From positions 1 to 34,997 of the forward strand of contig CAYZAW010000020.1 of NCBI GenBank assembly GCA_964476505.1: a DNA stretch of 34,997 nucleotides, read 5' to 3'. The position numbers were made by a program, and so were the translations under genes. The stretch's first letter is position 1, and each line of letters begins with the position of its first letter. Below, in pieces: positions 1 to 6,327 of this stretch. The notes under the pieces were generated by a model. That model was not told the DNA's origin, did no database searches, and saw nothing but the letters and a program-made list of their open reading frames with translations. This DNA comes from CAYZAW01 sp964476505 (lineage in GTDB: Bacteria > Bacillota > Clostridia > Christensenellales > CAG-138).

Positions 1-69
1 CCCTGCCTTGCTGATAAAGTACAGGATCATCAGCCTGTGTTTTTCTGTTCCGTTCACGAAAAAAGCCAT
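1..69 (-). CDS. DUF4364 family protein, N-terminal fragment
   Basis: The minus strand encodes 23 residues running off the left edge of the window, starting MAFFVNGTEKHRLM and continuing ILYFISKAG. This resembles the opening helix of the DUF4364 family, small winged-helix-like proteins of Clostridia whose function is unknown. A GGTGAT ribosome site lies just upstream of the ATG at 69, and a TATACT box (minus strand, 88-93) lies a little further up. Only the start is visible, so the family call is tentative. Confidence 0.5.
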   Translation of the reverse strand, partial: MAFFVNGTEKHRLMILYFISKAG

Positions 70-180
70 TCTTCATCACCTGCAATCAGTATACCACAGG
101 CAGCTTGGATTGTCGCGGTAAAATGATTTTCGCCCCTAGCCGTCTGCTGTATGTTTCTTCCAACGAACACGAAATTATGC

Positions 181-208
181 TTGCAATCAGAGCCGAAATG
201 TGTATAAT
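181..208 (+). promoter_or_regulatory. Promoter of the tRNA-Val / 6S / tRNA-Gln unit
   Basis: A TTGCAA -35 box (181-186) and a perfect TATAAT -10 box (203-208) are separated by 16 bases. The tRNA-Val gene begins 28 bases after the -10 box. No comparable promoter is visible between here and the terminator at 581-612, so this may drive all three RNA genes. Confidence 0.7.
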
Positions 209-235
209 GGATAATGCACTTGGGGATATTACCTA

Positions 236-312
236 GGGGTTATAGCTCAGCTGGTCAGAGCGCTACGTTGACATCGTAGAGGTCGTTGGTTCGATCCCAA
301 CTAATCCCACCA
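236..312 (+). tRNA. tRNA-Val (anticodon GAC)
   Basis: A complete cloverleaf is visible. The 7-bp acceptor stem GGGGTTA/TAATCCC contains one G-T pair. The anticodon stem CTACG/CGTAG encloses the loop TTGACAT with anticodon GAC at 270-272, reading GUC/GUU valine codons. The T-arm carries GGTTCGATCC. The 3' CCA is encoded at 310-312. The probable 6S RNA begins immediately after the CCA. Confidence 0.95.
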
Positions 313-313
313 T

Positions 314-487
314 TAATCCTGCGGTGTGCGTCACGCTTTTGTATATAAACCCACAAAGTGACGTCGGGCGCGCGCGTCGGAACGCTAAGGGCATGCCGGT
401 TTCGTACCGGAAGGCCGAGGCAACTGTAGCGCTCCCACCTGCCGAGAGGCGGGTGTTATATCGAGGGCGAACGGCACCATGGGATTA
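314..487 (+). ncRNA. ssrS: Probable 6S RNA (SsrS)
   Basis: This roughly 175-nt stretch folds as a closed rod. TAATCC (314-319) pairs with GGATTA (482-487), and GGTG (323-326) pairs with CACC (475-478 region). Inside, CGTCAC (329-334) pairs with GTGACG (358-363). There are two internal hairpins: CCGGT/ACCGG with a TTCGT loop, and CACCTGCC/GGCGGGTG with a GAGA loop. Length, terminal stem and the segments GCGCTCCCACC and GAACGGCACC match what I remember of clostridial 6S RNA. 6S RNA binds sigma-A RNA polymerase in stationary phase and serves as a template for short product RNAs. The family call is from memory of the consensus. It sits directly between two tRNA genes, which is unusual. Confidence 0.72.
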
Positions 488-505
488 GCCTTTTCAACTG
501 CATAT

Positions 506-579
506 TGCGGAATTGTGTAATGGTAGCACCCACGACTCTGACTCGTGTTGTCTAGGTTCGAATCCTAGTTCCGCAGCCA
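506..579 (+). tRNA. tRNA-Gln (anticodon CTG)
   Basis: A 7-bp acceptor stem TGCGGAA/TTCCGCA, a D-arm with AATGGTA and an anticodon stem CACGA/TCGTG are present. The anticodon loop CTCTGAC places CTG at 538-540, reading CAG glutamine codons. The T-arm has GGTTCGAATCC. Discriminator G and encoded CCA (577-579) complete the gene. An intrinsic terminator follows two bases later. The last 15 bases of the mature tRNA body recur at 745-759. Confidence 0.95.
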
Positions 580-580
580 A

Positions 581-612
581 AAGAAAAACACCCGCAGGGT
601 GCTTTTTCTTTT
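581..612 (+). terminator. Terminator of the stable-RNA operon
   Basis: An A-rich arm and CACCC pair with GGGTG and a T-rich arm (loop GCA). The T-run on the plus strand follows the stem. It lies two bases after the CCA of tRNA-Gln and ends the unit that begins at 181. Confidence 0.85.
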
Positions 613-619
613 GCCGTTG

Positions 620-760
620 TTCAGTAGGATTCGAAGCCGCGACCCGTAGGGGGGAAACGTGCCAGTGGCACGTTTTTAGCGGCCGGGAAGCGAAAGCCCG
701 CAGCAGCGCAATGCAAAGCGTAAGCTGCAAGAGGTTTGAGCGGAGAATCCTAGTTCCGCC
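620..760 (+). repeat. tRNA-end-derived repeat element
   Basis: This 140-base stretch is bounded by an inverted pair, TAGGATTC (625-632) and GAATCCTA (745-752). Its right end, 745-759, is a perfect 15-bp direct copy of the tRNA-Gln 3' end at 560-574. Inside is a 9-bp stem hairpin (655-663 with 667-675, loop AGT) followed by T residues. The open frames through it read as low-complexity arginine-rich peptide without any recognisable domain. It looks like a non-coding repeat derived from, or targeted to, a tRNA end. I recall similar sequence downstream of tRNA genes in gut Firmicutes, but could not check this. Confidence 0.55.
655..677 (+). terminator. Hairpin with short T-tail inside the tRNA-end repeat
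   Basis: AAACGTGCC and GGCACGTTT form a perfect 9-bp stem with a three-base loop, followed by TT. It can act as a weak terminator or as a structural part of the repeat. Confidence 0.5.
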
Positions 761-811
761 GTGTACCTACGGGCGGAAAAGTATATCTAAATCAAATCAG
801 CAAGCCACAAA

Positions 812-846
812 AAAGTCCGTAACCATCTAAAGTTACGGACTTTCTC
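812..846. terminator. Strong 12-bp stem terminator-like hairpin
   Basis: AAAGTCCGTAAC (812-823) pairs perfectly with GTTACGGACTTT (832-843) around an 8-base loop. A-rich and T-rich flanks make it bidirectional. Hairpins of this type often sit at the end of integrase genes in Firmicutes integrative elements, but no integrase is left here. Confidence 0.65.
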
Positions 847-866
847 TGTTAATTGGTGCAGTAAAA

Positions 867-888
867 TTTCACTACACTTTCACTACAC
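867..888 (+). repeat. Tandem 11-bp repeat (TTTCACTACAC x2)
   Basis: Two perfect head-to-tail copies of TTTCACTACAC occupy 867-877 and 878-888. They lie between the hairpin at 812-846 and the XRE remnant. Function unknown; tandem copies of this kind can be integrase arm sites, but that is inference. Confidence 0.5.
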
Positions 889-901
889 TCCCCCCCTCTT
901 T

Positions 902-1093
902 TCAGGGTTCTGGAAGTTGTTTCGCTTCTTTTGAGCATTCGATCACATCGCAGGGCTGGCAATCTAGCGCAGCACATATCCGCTCCATCACTTCTAAAGC
1001 CACATACTCATTCCGTCCTATCTTTGTAATGGTAGCCGAGCTGCAGCCTATCATCTGCACCAATTCCGTTTTTGTAATGCCGCGATCAACAAC
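902..1093 (-). pseudogene. XRE-family HTH regulator, 5' end missing
   Basis: The minus strand reads GITKTELVQMIGCSSATITK, then IGRNEYVALEVMERICAALD, then a short tail ending SKEAKQLPEP and a TGA at 902-904. This is the helix-turn-helix core and C-terminus of a small Cro/CI-like regulator (about 65-75 residues when whole). Reading backwards, the frame hits a stop just before 1093 and offers no start codon or ribosome site, so the first 10-15 residues are lost. The break coincides with the beginning of a response-regulator remnant on the opposite strand. Probably non-functional. Confidence 0.7.
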
Positions 1094-1095
1094 CG

Positions 1096-1190
1096 GAAGT
1101 CACTCCGGCTAATATCCGCAAGAAATTCAGCATTAAGCCGGGTGAAGCTCGATATATCACTCATAGGTTTGGAATTGGTTACCGGATACA
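1096..1190 (+). pseudogene. KdpE-like response regulator, C-terminal remnant
   Basis: The plus-strand frame from about 1105 reads ANIRKKFSIKPGEARYITHR and then FGIGYRIHNEKDE. This is the last recognition helix and beta-hairpin wing of an OmpR/KdpE-type winged-helix response regulator, in which the family usually ends near ..GVGYRM. Everything upstream (the receiver and most of the DNA-binding domain) is absent. The frame stays open without further homology to a TGA at 1309-1311. No kdp genes are nearby. The fragment abuts the XRE remnant on the other strand, marking a recombination scar. Confidence 0.6.
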
Positions 1191-1320
1191 TAACGAGAAG
1201 GATGAATTATTTATCTCAAGTGCCATTCCTTTACTACTTCTTAACCAATATGTGTGTATACTTATTAGTGTATGGTTAAACGCTCTATCAAGGCTTAACA
1301 AAAGAAGCTGAGGTTTCGTT

Positions 1321-2370
1321 ATGGATTTGCTTGCATTCATTGATCAAGTTCTGGATAGTCCAATGTTATTGGTGTCCACGGTATTAACGCTTGCCGTTAT
1401 ACTGGTAAACGGTTGGACGGATGCCCCAAACGCCATTGCGACCTGTGTTTCCACAAGAGCCATCGGAGCGCGTAAAGCTATCATAATGGCAACTGTATTC
1501 AATTTTTTAGGCGTATTCATAATGACCGCAGTCAATGCCTCCGTTGCAATGACCATCTATAACATGGTTGACTTTGGCGGCGATGCACATCTTTCTCTTA
1601 TTGCACTATGTGCCGCCATGGCGGCTATCGTCATATGGGCTACCGCAGCTTGGTACTTTGGCATTCCCACCAGCGAAAGCCATGCTCTGATTGCCGGTAT
1701 TTCAGGTGCCGCGGTTGCCATTCAGGGCAGTTTTTCCGGCATCAACGGAGCTGAATGGATAAAGGTGGTTTACGGAATCGTTCTATCTACGGTTTTAGGC
1801 TTTGGCCTCGGTTTTATCACATCAAAAATCACGGTTTTGCTGTTTCGAAACAGTAACCGCTTAAAATCCGAGAAGTTTTTTATCAAGGCGCAGGTAGCCG
1901 GTGGCGCCGCTATGGCATTTATGCACGGCGCACAGGATGGTCAAAAGTTTATGGCTATATTTCTATTAGGAGCTGCCTTTGCAGAGGGGCAAGCTACCGC
2001 ATCCAGCTTTACGGTACCTATCTGGCTTATGATTCTTTGTTCATTCGTTATGGGTCTTGGTACCTCCATAGGGGGATATCGTATTATAAAATCTGTGGGA
2101 ATGGATATGGTAAAACTAAAGCCATACCAAGGCTTTGCGGCTGATCTTTCTGCCACGCTATGTCTGCTTCTTTCCTCCTTAATTGGGCTTCCCGTCAGCA
2201 CAACGCACACGAAAGCAACTGCGATTATGGGCGTGGGAGCAGCTCGCAGAATGCGCAATGTGAATTGGAGCATTGTAAAAGAGCTTGTTCTCACATGGGT
2301 GTTCACATTTCCTGGCTGCGGGCTGCTGGGTTTTTGTGTGGCAAAGCTCTTTCTATATCTATTTATATAA
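1321..2370 (+). CDS. pit: PiT-family inorganic phosphate transporter
   Basis: A 349-residue polytopic membrane protein that imports phosphate with a coupled cation (H+ or Na+). Both diagnostic PiT repeats are visible: NGWTDAPNAIAT at residues 30-41 and GLPVSTTHTKATAIMG near residue 290. Supporting segments are GIPTSESHALIAGISGA and AFMHGAQDGQKF. About nine to ten hydrophobic segments span the chain, and length is normal for the short bacterial members. GAGG at 1310-1313 precedes the ATG by 7 bases. The DUF47 gene follows after 12 bases with its own ribosome site, so the two form an operon. Here the transporter comes first, whereas the DUF47 gene often comes first. Confidence 0.93.
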   Translation: MDLLAFIDQVLDSPMLLVSTVLTLAVILVNGWTDAPNAIATCVSTRAIGARKAIIMATVFNFLGVFIMTAVNASVAMTIYNMVDFGGDAHLSLIALCAAMAAIVIWATAAWYFGIPTSESHALIAGISGAAVAIQGSFSGINGAEWIKVVYGIVLSTVLGFGLGFITSKITVLLFRNSNRLKSEKFFIKAQVAGGAAMAFMHGAQDGQKFMAIFLLGAAFAEGQATASSFTVPIWLMILCSFVMGLGTSIGGYRIIKSVGMDMVKLKPYQGFAADLSATLCLLLSSLIGLPVSTTHTKATAIMGVGAARRMRNVNWSIVKELVLTWVFTFPGCGLLGFCVAKLFLYLFI

Positions 2371-2382
2371 AGGAGTAACATC

Positions 2383-3003
2383 ATGGCTAAAAAAAGTACC
2401 GATTACTTTGATCTAATTAAGCAGCAAACAGCCTGTTGTATGGAAGCGTCCAATCTGCTAAATAGCATACTGTGTAATTACAATGCAGGCAACATCAACG
2501 TCTATCGAAAGCAGATGCACGAGCTTGAGCACACCGCGGATGATATTCACCACAGTATTCTAATCAAGCTATCCACAGAGTTTATCACGCCCATCGATCA
2601 AGAAGATGTTCTTCGCTTGGTTCAGACCATCGACGATATCACCGATGCGTTGGATGAGGTTATTCTTGAGTTCTATATGTATCACATTGACAGTGTTCCT
2701 GAAAAAACCGCGGAGTTATCCATGGTTGTAAATCGTTGCGTTTGCGCACTGCATAAAGCCGTGGAAGAGTTAAAGAACTTCAAAAAGCCGGATACTCTCC
2801 GAAAGTTACTGGTCAAAGTAAACGACATTGAAGCGGAAGCGGATATCGTTTATACAGATGCTATTTACAAGCTGTTCAGTTCCCCTGTTGACGGAAATAC
2901 CACGCTGGGTGCTAAAGCCATCTATGAGAGCTTGGAGCACTGTTGCGATATGTGCGAGCACGCAGCAGATGTAATTGAGCAGGTTGTAATTAAAAACACA
3001 TAG
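2383..3003 (+). CDS. DUF47 (PhoU-like) phosphate transport accessory protein
   Basis: A 206-residue soluble, all-helical protein of the DUF47 family, distant relatives of PhoU that are nearly always encoded beside PiT transporters and are thought to control them. Family features seen are an early HELEHTADDIHH segment, VLRLVQTIDDITDALDE in the middle, VNDIEAEAD, and the closing EHCCDMCEHAADVIEQVV helix. The acidic ExxxD/DxxxD pattern fits PhoU-type metal-cluster helices. Length is typical. AAAGGAG at 2370-2375 gives a strong ribosome site eight bases before the ATG. It is co-transcribed with the preceding transporter. Confidence 0.9.
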   Translation: MAKKSTDYFDLIKQQTACCMEASNLLNSILCNYNAGNINVYRKQMHELEHTADDIHHSILIKLSTEFITPIDQEDVLRLVQTIDDITDALDEVILEFYMYHIDSVPEKTAELSMVVNRCVCALHKAVEELKNFKKPDTLRKLLVKVNDIEAEADIVYTDAIYKLFSSPVDGNTTLGAKAIYESLEHCCDMCEHAADVIEQVVIKNT

Positions 3004-3470
3004 ATTTATTGGTGTGGCCTTCATATGAAAACCGCAACTATTAGTCTTGCGTCCATTGAGGAGTCATTTCAATACGCCTTTCTGACGAAGGGCACTCCGT
3101 CACTATAATGGATGAAAGCAAGAATTAGTCGAAAGCTTTATAGAGAATTATGATATGTTGGACATTGTTGGAAGCGGCGCATGTATGTATATTGAACGAA
3201 GGCAGGCATTTGAACCCGCATGTTCGAATGTCTGCTTCTTTCTATTGGTAGAGTTCCCTATTTCTCCGGCGTACACCTATGTAGATAACGATTGTGTCTC
3301 ATAATTCAAAGTTAAAAATCCGAAGTATATGTGCAAACAGGAAAACGTTACGCTTTCGAACCTTATTGCATTATCCAGTTAAGAAAACACCAGCATTCAC
3401 ATAAAAGCGCCAATACCTCTAATAAAACCGTTCCAAAGCAATTCGGATTTCAACCGTTGTGCAGTGCGCT
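3004..3470. other. Intergenic stretch with degenerate sequence
   Basis: There is no convincing gene in these 467 bases. Short open frames are present on both strands but lack ribosome sites and recognisable domains. The only clear structure is the hairpin at 3198-3243. The convergent M13 peptidase gene ends at its right edge. Confidence 0.5.
3198..3243 (+). terminator. Terminator-like hairpin after the phosphate operon
   Basis: An imperfect stem of about 16 bp pairs GAAGGCAGGCATTTGAAC with GTTCGAATGTCTGCTTC. It is followed by TTTC on the plus strand. It probably ends transcription from the pit-DUF47 operon, though it lies 195 bases past the last stop. Confidence 0.55.
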
Positions 3471-5585
3471 TTACCAAACGCGCAGTCTGTCCGCGGGGGC
3501 AGTATACATAAAGTCGTTTTCGGTTACATCATAGGTATCATAAAACTCTTGATATTGCTGTACAGTGACATTTGCGCGCAGATAGCATGGTGCGTGCGGA
3601 TCGTTCTTCAATTGATATAAACGCCGCTCCGGCGTGCAATGCTCCGCCCATGTACGAGCAAATACTCTAAAGTACGCATCATAATTTGCATCGTCCATCT
3701 CGCGCATAATCGTAAGCGTACAAGCCATTGCGCCAAGATCTGCCACAGTCTCCCCAATGGTAAGATCGCCCCTAACATGCTCGCCGTCCAGCACTTCAAT
3801 CGCCGCATAACGCTTTAAAACCGCATCAGTGCGTGCCTGGAAGGCGGAGCGATCCTCCTTGGTCCACCAGTTATTCATATTGCCGTCCTTATCGAACTGA
3901 CTACCCTTTGTATCGAAGGCATGCGTTATTTCATGCGCGATCACCGAACCAATACCGCCAAGGTTCGCACTGCGGGAAGCGGACGGATCATAGAATGGCG
4001 GCTGAAGAATCGCCGCCGGGAAATTGATGGAGTTGTCGGACGGATTGTAATACGCGTTAACAGTGTTCGCACTCAGCTCCCATACATCCATGTCAACGGG
4101 CTGGTCTGCCTTCTCGTTCATCTTTGTTGAAATAAATGCGGTCAGATTCATAACATTTTCGATCAACGGCTTCTCCGCAGAAATTTCGATAGTATCCCAA
4201 TCATATTTGAAGCTCGTAGGATAGCCGATACGAAGCGTTAACGCATCCAGCTTCTCCATAGCCGTTTGCCTCGTTGCCTCCGTAAGCCAGTCTGCTTTCT
4301 GTATGCGCGTTTTAAATACATCAGTGATGTCATGCACCATCTCGGTAATATCATTTTTTGACGCTTCATCAAAATACTTCGCGGCGTACACTTTGCCCAT
4401 CAGCTCATCGATCATTATATTACAGGCTTCATAAGCGCGTTGCTCCGCCGGCATAACGCCGGAAGCGCCATGCTTCTCATTTGTCCAAGTAATATAGGCC
4501 TTCTCCGAAAACGTATCACCGTAGCAACCAAGCTTCGAGAGCAGCGCGATCATCAGGTACGCTTTGATGCCCGGCAGATTCTCCTCTGTATAAAGCGCGT
4601 TGAGGGTTTTGATGGCTTCCGGCTCGGAAACGATAAACCGCGAAGCATTTTTTAACCCGGCGTTATCCAGCACATCCATCAGCGGAAAATTCGGGGAAAG
4701 CGCAGCTAGATCCGCCTTTGTATACGCATTGTAGATAAGCGTATAGTAATCCTCTCGATAGCTGGTAGACAACGGGTAGATACTTACAGAAAGCTTTTCT
4801 TCAAATGCAAAAGCATCTGCGATCATGGTATCAGCTTCTTCTTCCATCACACCGTTATGCGTTAACAGTGCTTTATAGTATGTATCGTTCGCCGCCTTGA
4901 AGCGATCCCCCTGCGCCGTACGCGTTGCATACTCCGCAGCATCCTCCAATGACAGAGAGGGCGCATCTATCCTTGCAACGTTGATCCGACTGTTTTTCAT
5001 ATCCGCCTCGACGTATGTTTTAACAAGCGGCGTAAAAAAGTATAATGCGCCGTCTTCTGCAAGAAGCCCACTCAACGCATCTATGCTTTTTACCTGTTCC
5101 ACAGCATGAAAGCTCTCCATCAGCGCGCCGTTACCGGCAGCGTCCCGCGTTGCCGTATCCATCGCCGAAGCGAACAGCGCCGCTGCTTTTTGCTGATCCG
5201 CGCTTTGACTCGGCGCTTTTAGCGTCTCTATCATTTGATTTTCTACGATCTTGGCCAACTCATTGAAAGACGTCCAGCGGGAATAGCCTTGCGGAATGGA
5301 ATTTTGCGTGTACCAGTCATAATTTGCATAAGCTGAAAAGTCCTGTCCCGGGGAAGGATTCTCCGGCAGATTTCCCTCGATTCCAGGATCGGGCCAAACC
5401 TTATTTGCATCAGGATCATGCGCGGGTGCCTCTGCTGCCAACTGCGGCATCGTTTCCTCCGGCTGCATTGCTCCCTGTGGCTGTGCAGTAGGTACAGCAG
5501 TGTAAGCAGGCGAAGCACATGCTGTTAACAGCAGCGTTATACTTAGCAGCATACATATACAAGAAAAACAAATGCGTACTCGCAT
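3471..5585 (-). CDS. M13 family zinc metallopeptidase, lipoprotein
   Basis: A 704-residue neprilysin/PepO-type endopeptidase predicted to be anchored outside the membrane. The N-terminus MRVRICFSC is followed by a hydrophobic stretch and lipobox LLTAC with the lipidated Cys at residue 23. A proline- and acid-rich linker follows. The zinc site HEITH lies at 551-555 (within GSVIAHEITHAFD), and the third ligand motif GETVADLG has Glu612 and Asp616. NAYYNPSDNSINFPA is the substrate-binding strand, and the protein closes with RLRVW as in the family. I start at 5585 because GGAGGAGG lies just upstream; the frame is open to 5753, but that extension has no signal peptide logic. It stands alone and may degrade extracellular peptides. 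Confidence 0.92.
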   Translation of the reverse strand: MRVRICFSCICMLLSITLLLTACASPAYTAVPTAQPQGAMQPEETMPQLAAEAPAHDPDANKVWPDPGIEGNLPENPSPGQDFSAYANYDWYTQNSIPQGYSRWTSFNELAKIVENQMIETLKAPSQSADQQKAAALFASAMDTATRDAAGNGALMESFHAVEQVKSIDALSGLLAEDGALYFFTPLVKTYVEADMKNSRINVARIDAPSLSLEDAAEYATRTAQGDRFKAANDTYYKALLTHNGVMEEEADTMIADAFAFEEKLSVSIYPLSTSYREDYYTLIYNAYTKADLAALSPNFPLMDVLDNAGLKNASRFIVSEPEAIKTLNALYTEENLPGIKAYLMIALLSKLGCYGDTFSEKAYITWTNEKHGASGVMPAEQRAYEACNIMIDELMGKVYAAKYFDEASKNDITEMVHDITDVFKTRIQKADWLTEATRQTAMEKLDALTLRIGYPTSFKYDWDTIEISAEKPLIENVMNLTAFISTKMNEKADQPVDMDVWELSANTVNAYYNPSDNSINFPAAILQPPFYDPSASRSANLGGIGSVIAHEITHAFDTKGSQFDKDGNMNNWWTKEDRSAFQARTDAVLKRYAAIEVLDGEHVRGDLTIGETVADLGAMACTLTIMREMDDANYDAYFRVFARTWAEHCTPERRLYQLKNDPHAPCYLRANVTVQQYQEFYDTYDVTENDFMYTAPADRLRVW

Positions 5586-5763
5586 AATCCTCCTCCTACT
5601 ATCAAAACAGCCATTCAAAACATAATGAGCGGCAATCGTATTACCGGCAAAAGGGCTCATAGGTGCAGCATTGCCGGAATAACAGTGAAAGAAAATAACC
5701 GTTTCAAGTTTTCTTTCAAGCGTTTCACAAAAGCAATTCAACTTACTATTCAAGCATTATTCC

Positions 5764-5793
5764 ATCGTATGATTGATATATAACCGAGTGCAA
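5764..5793 (-). promoter_or_regulatory. Possible promoter of the M13 peptidase gene
   Basis: Minus strand: TTGCAC (complement of 5788-5793), an 18-base spacer, then TACGAT (5764-5769). It lies about 180 bases upstream of the start codon. The match is moderate. Confidence 0.35.
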
Positions 5794-5897
5794 TCTGCAT
5801 AAACCCAAAGCAATTTGAACCCTCTTGCATCATCCAATCACTAATATGCTGCTATGCTTTATAGAAAACACGCAAAAGTCGTCTGTAATGCCTTTCT

Positions 5898-5925
5898 AAA
5901 AATATGCGGGTACACGCATATTTTT
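5898..5925. terminator. Bidirectional terminator-like hairpin
   Basis: AAATATGCG (5900-5908) and CGCATATTT (5915-5923) form a perfect stem around GGTACA, extended by A's on the left and T's on the right. It separates the peptidase promoter region from the toxin-like gene, although no gene ends here. It may be left over from a lost gene. Confidence 0.55.
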
Positions 5926-6327
5926 AATTCGCGGACTATATTTGGTAAATAGACAAGAAGTGGGATGTTGATACAGATATAGCCCCAAAACAGCAGAACA
6001 GGTCACGTTGCTTTACAGCAGTATCCAGCCGCAAGCCGCAAGCCGTGTGCAAACAGGCACGGTGGTTGTTGACTTGTTTCAGCCCATGCAGAAAATCACA
6101 TCATCCTTCCCGCAAAGCATATCGGCACCCATCAAAAAAGCATCCATTTTCAAATCAAAACGGCACTGTGCAAGCGACGCATTCACACTTATAGTGCTAA
6201 TGAATAAGCTATCATCATACCATTCAGGTAGCCTTATTGATAACCATAGTATGTAGTATCACCGCATGAAATAGTTACGTAAATCTATCATGAAAGCATG
6301 TTGGCAAACAGTTTGGAGGTTATTTCC
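5926..6327. other. Gene-free stretch upstream of the DUF4157-ART gene
   Basis: About 400 bases without a supported gene. One open frame of 82 codons (6008-6256) has no ribosome site and no recognisable domain. I see no clear promoter with both boxes, so the promoter of the downstream gene is unresolved. Confidence 0.45.

Noticed and set aside
513..830. Open frame of 105 codons over tRNA-Gln and the repeat
   Set aside because: It starts inside the tRNA gene, runs through a terminator and an inverted repeat, and has no ribosome site or domain.
3331..3534. Plus-strand frame of 67 codons overlapping the end of the M13 gene
   Set aside because: No ribosome site, no domain, and its second half is the antisense of the peptidase C-terminus.
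6008..6256. 82-codon frame upstream of the toxin-like gene as an immunity or chaperone gene
   Set aside because: No ribosome site, poor coding character and no recognisable fold; immunity genes also normally lie downstream.
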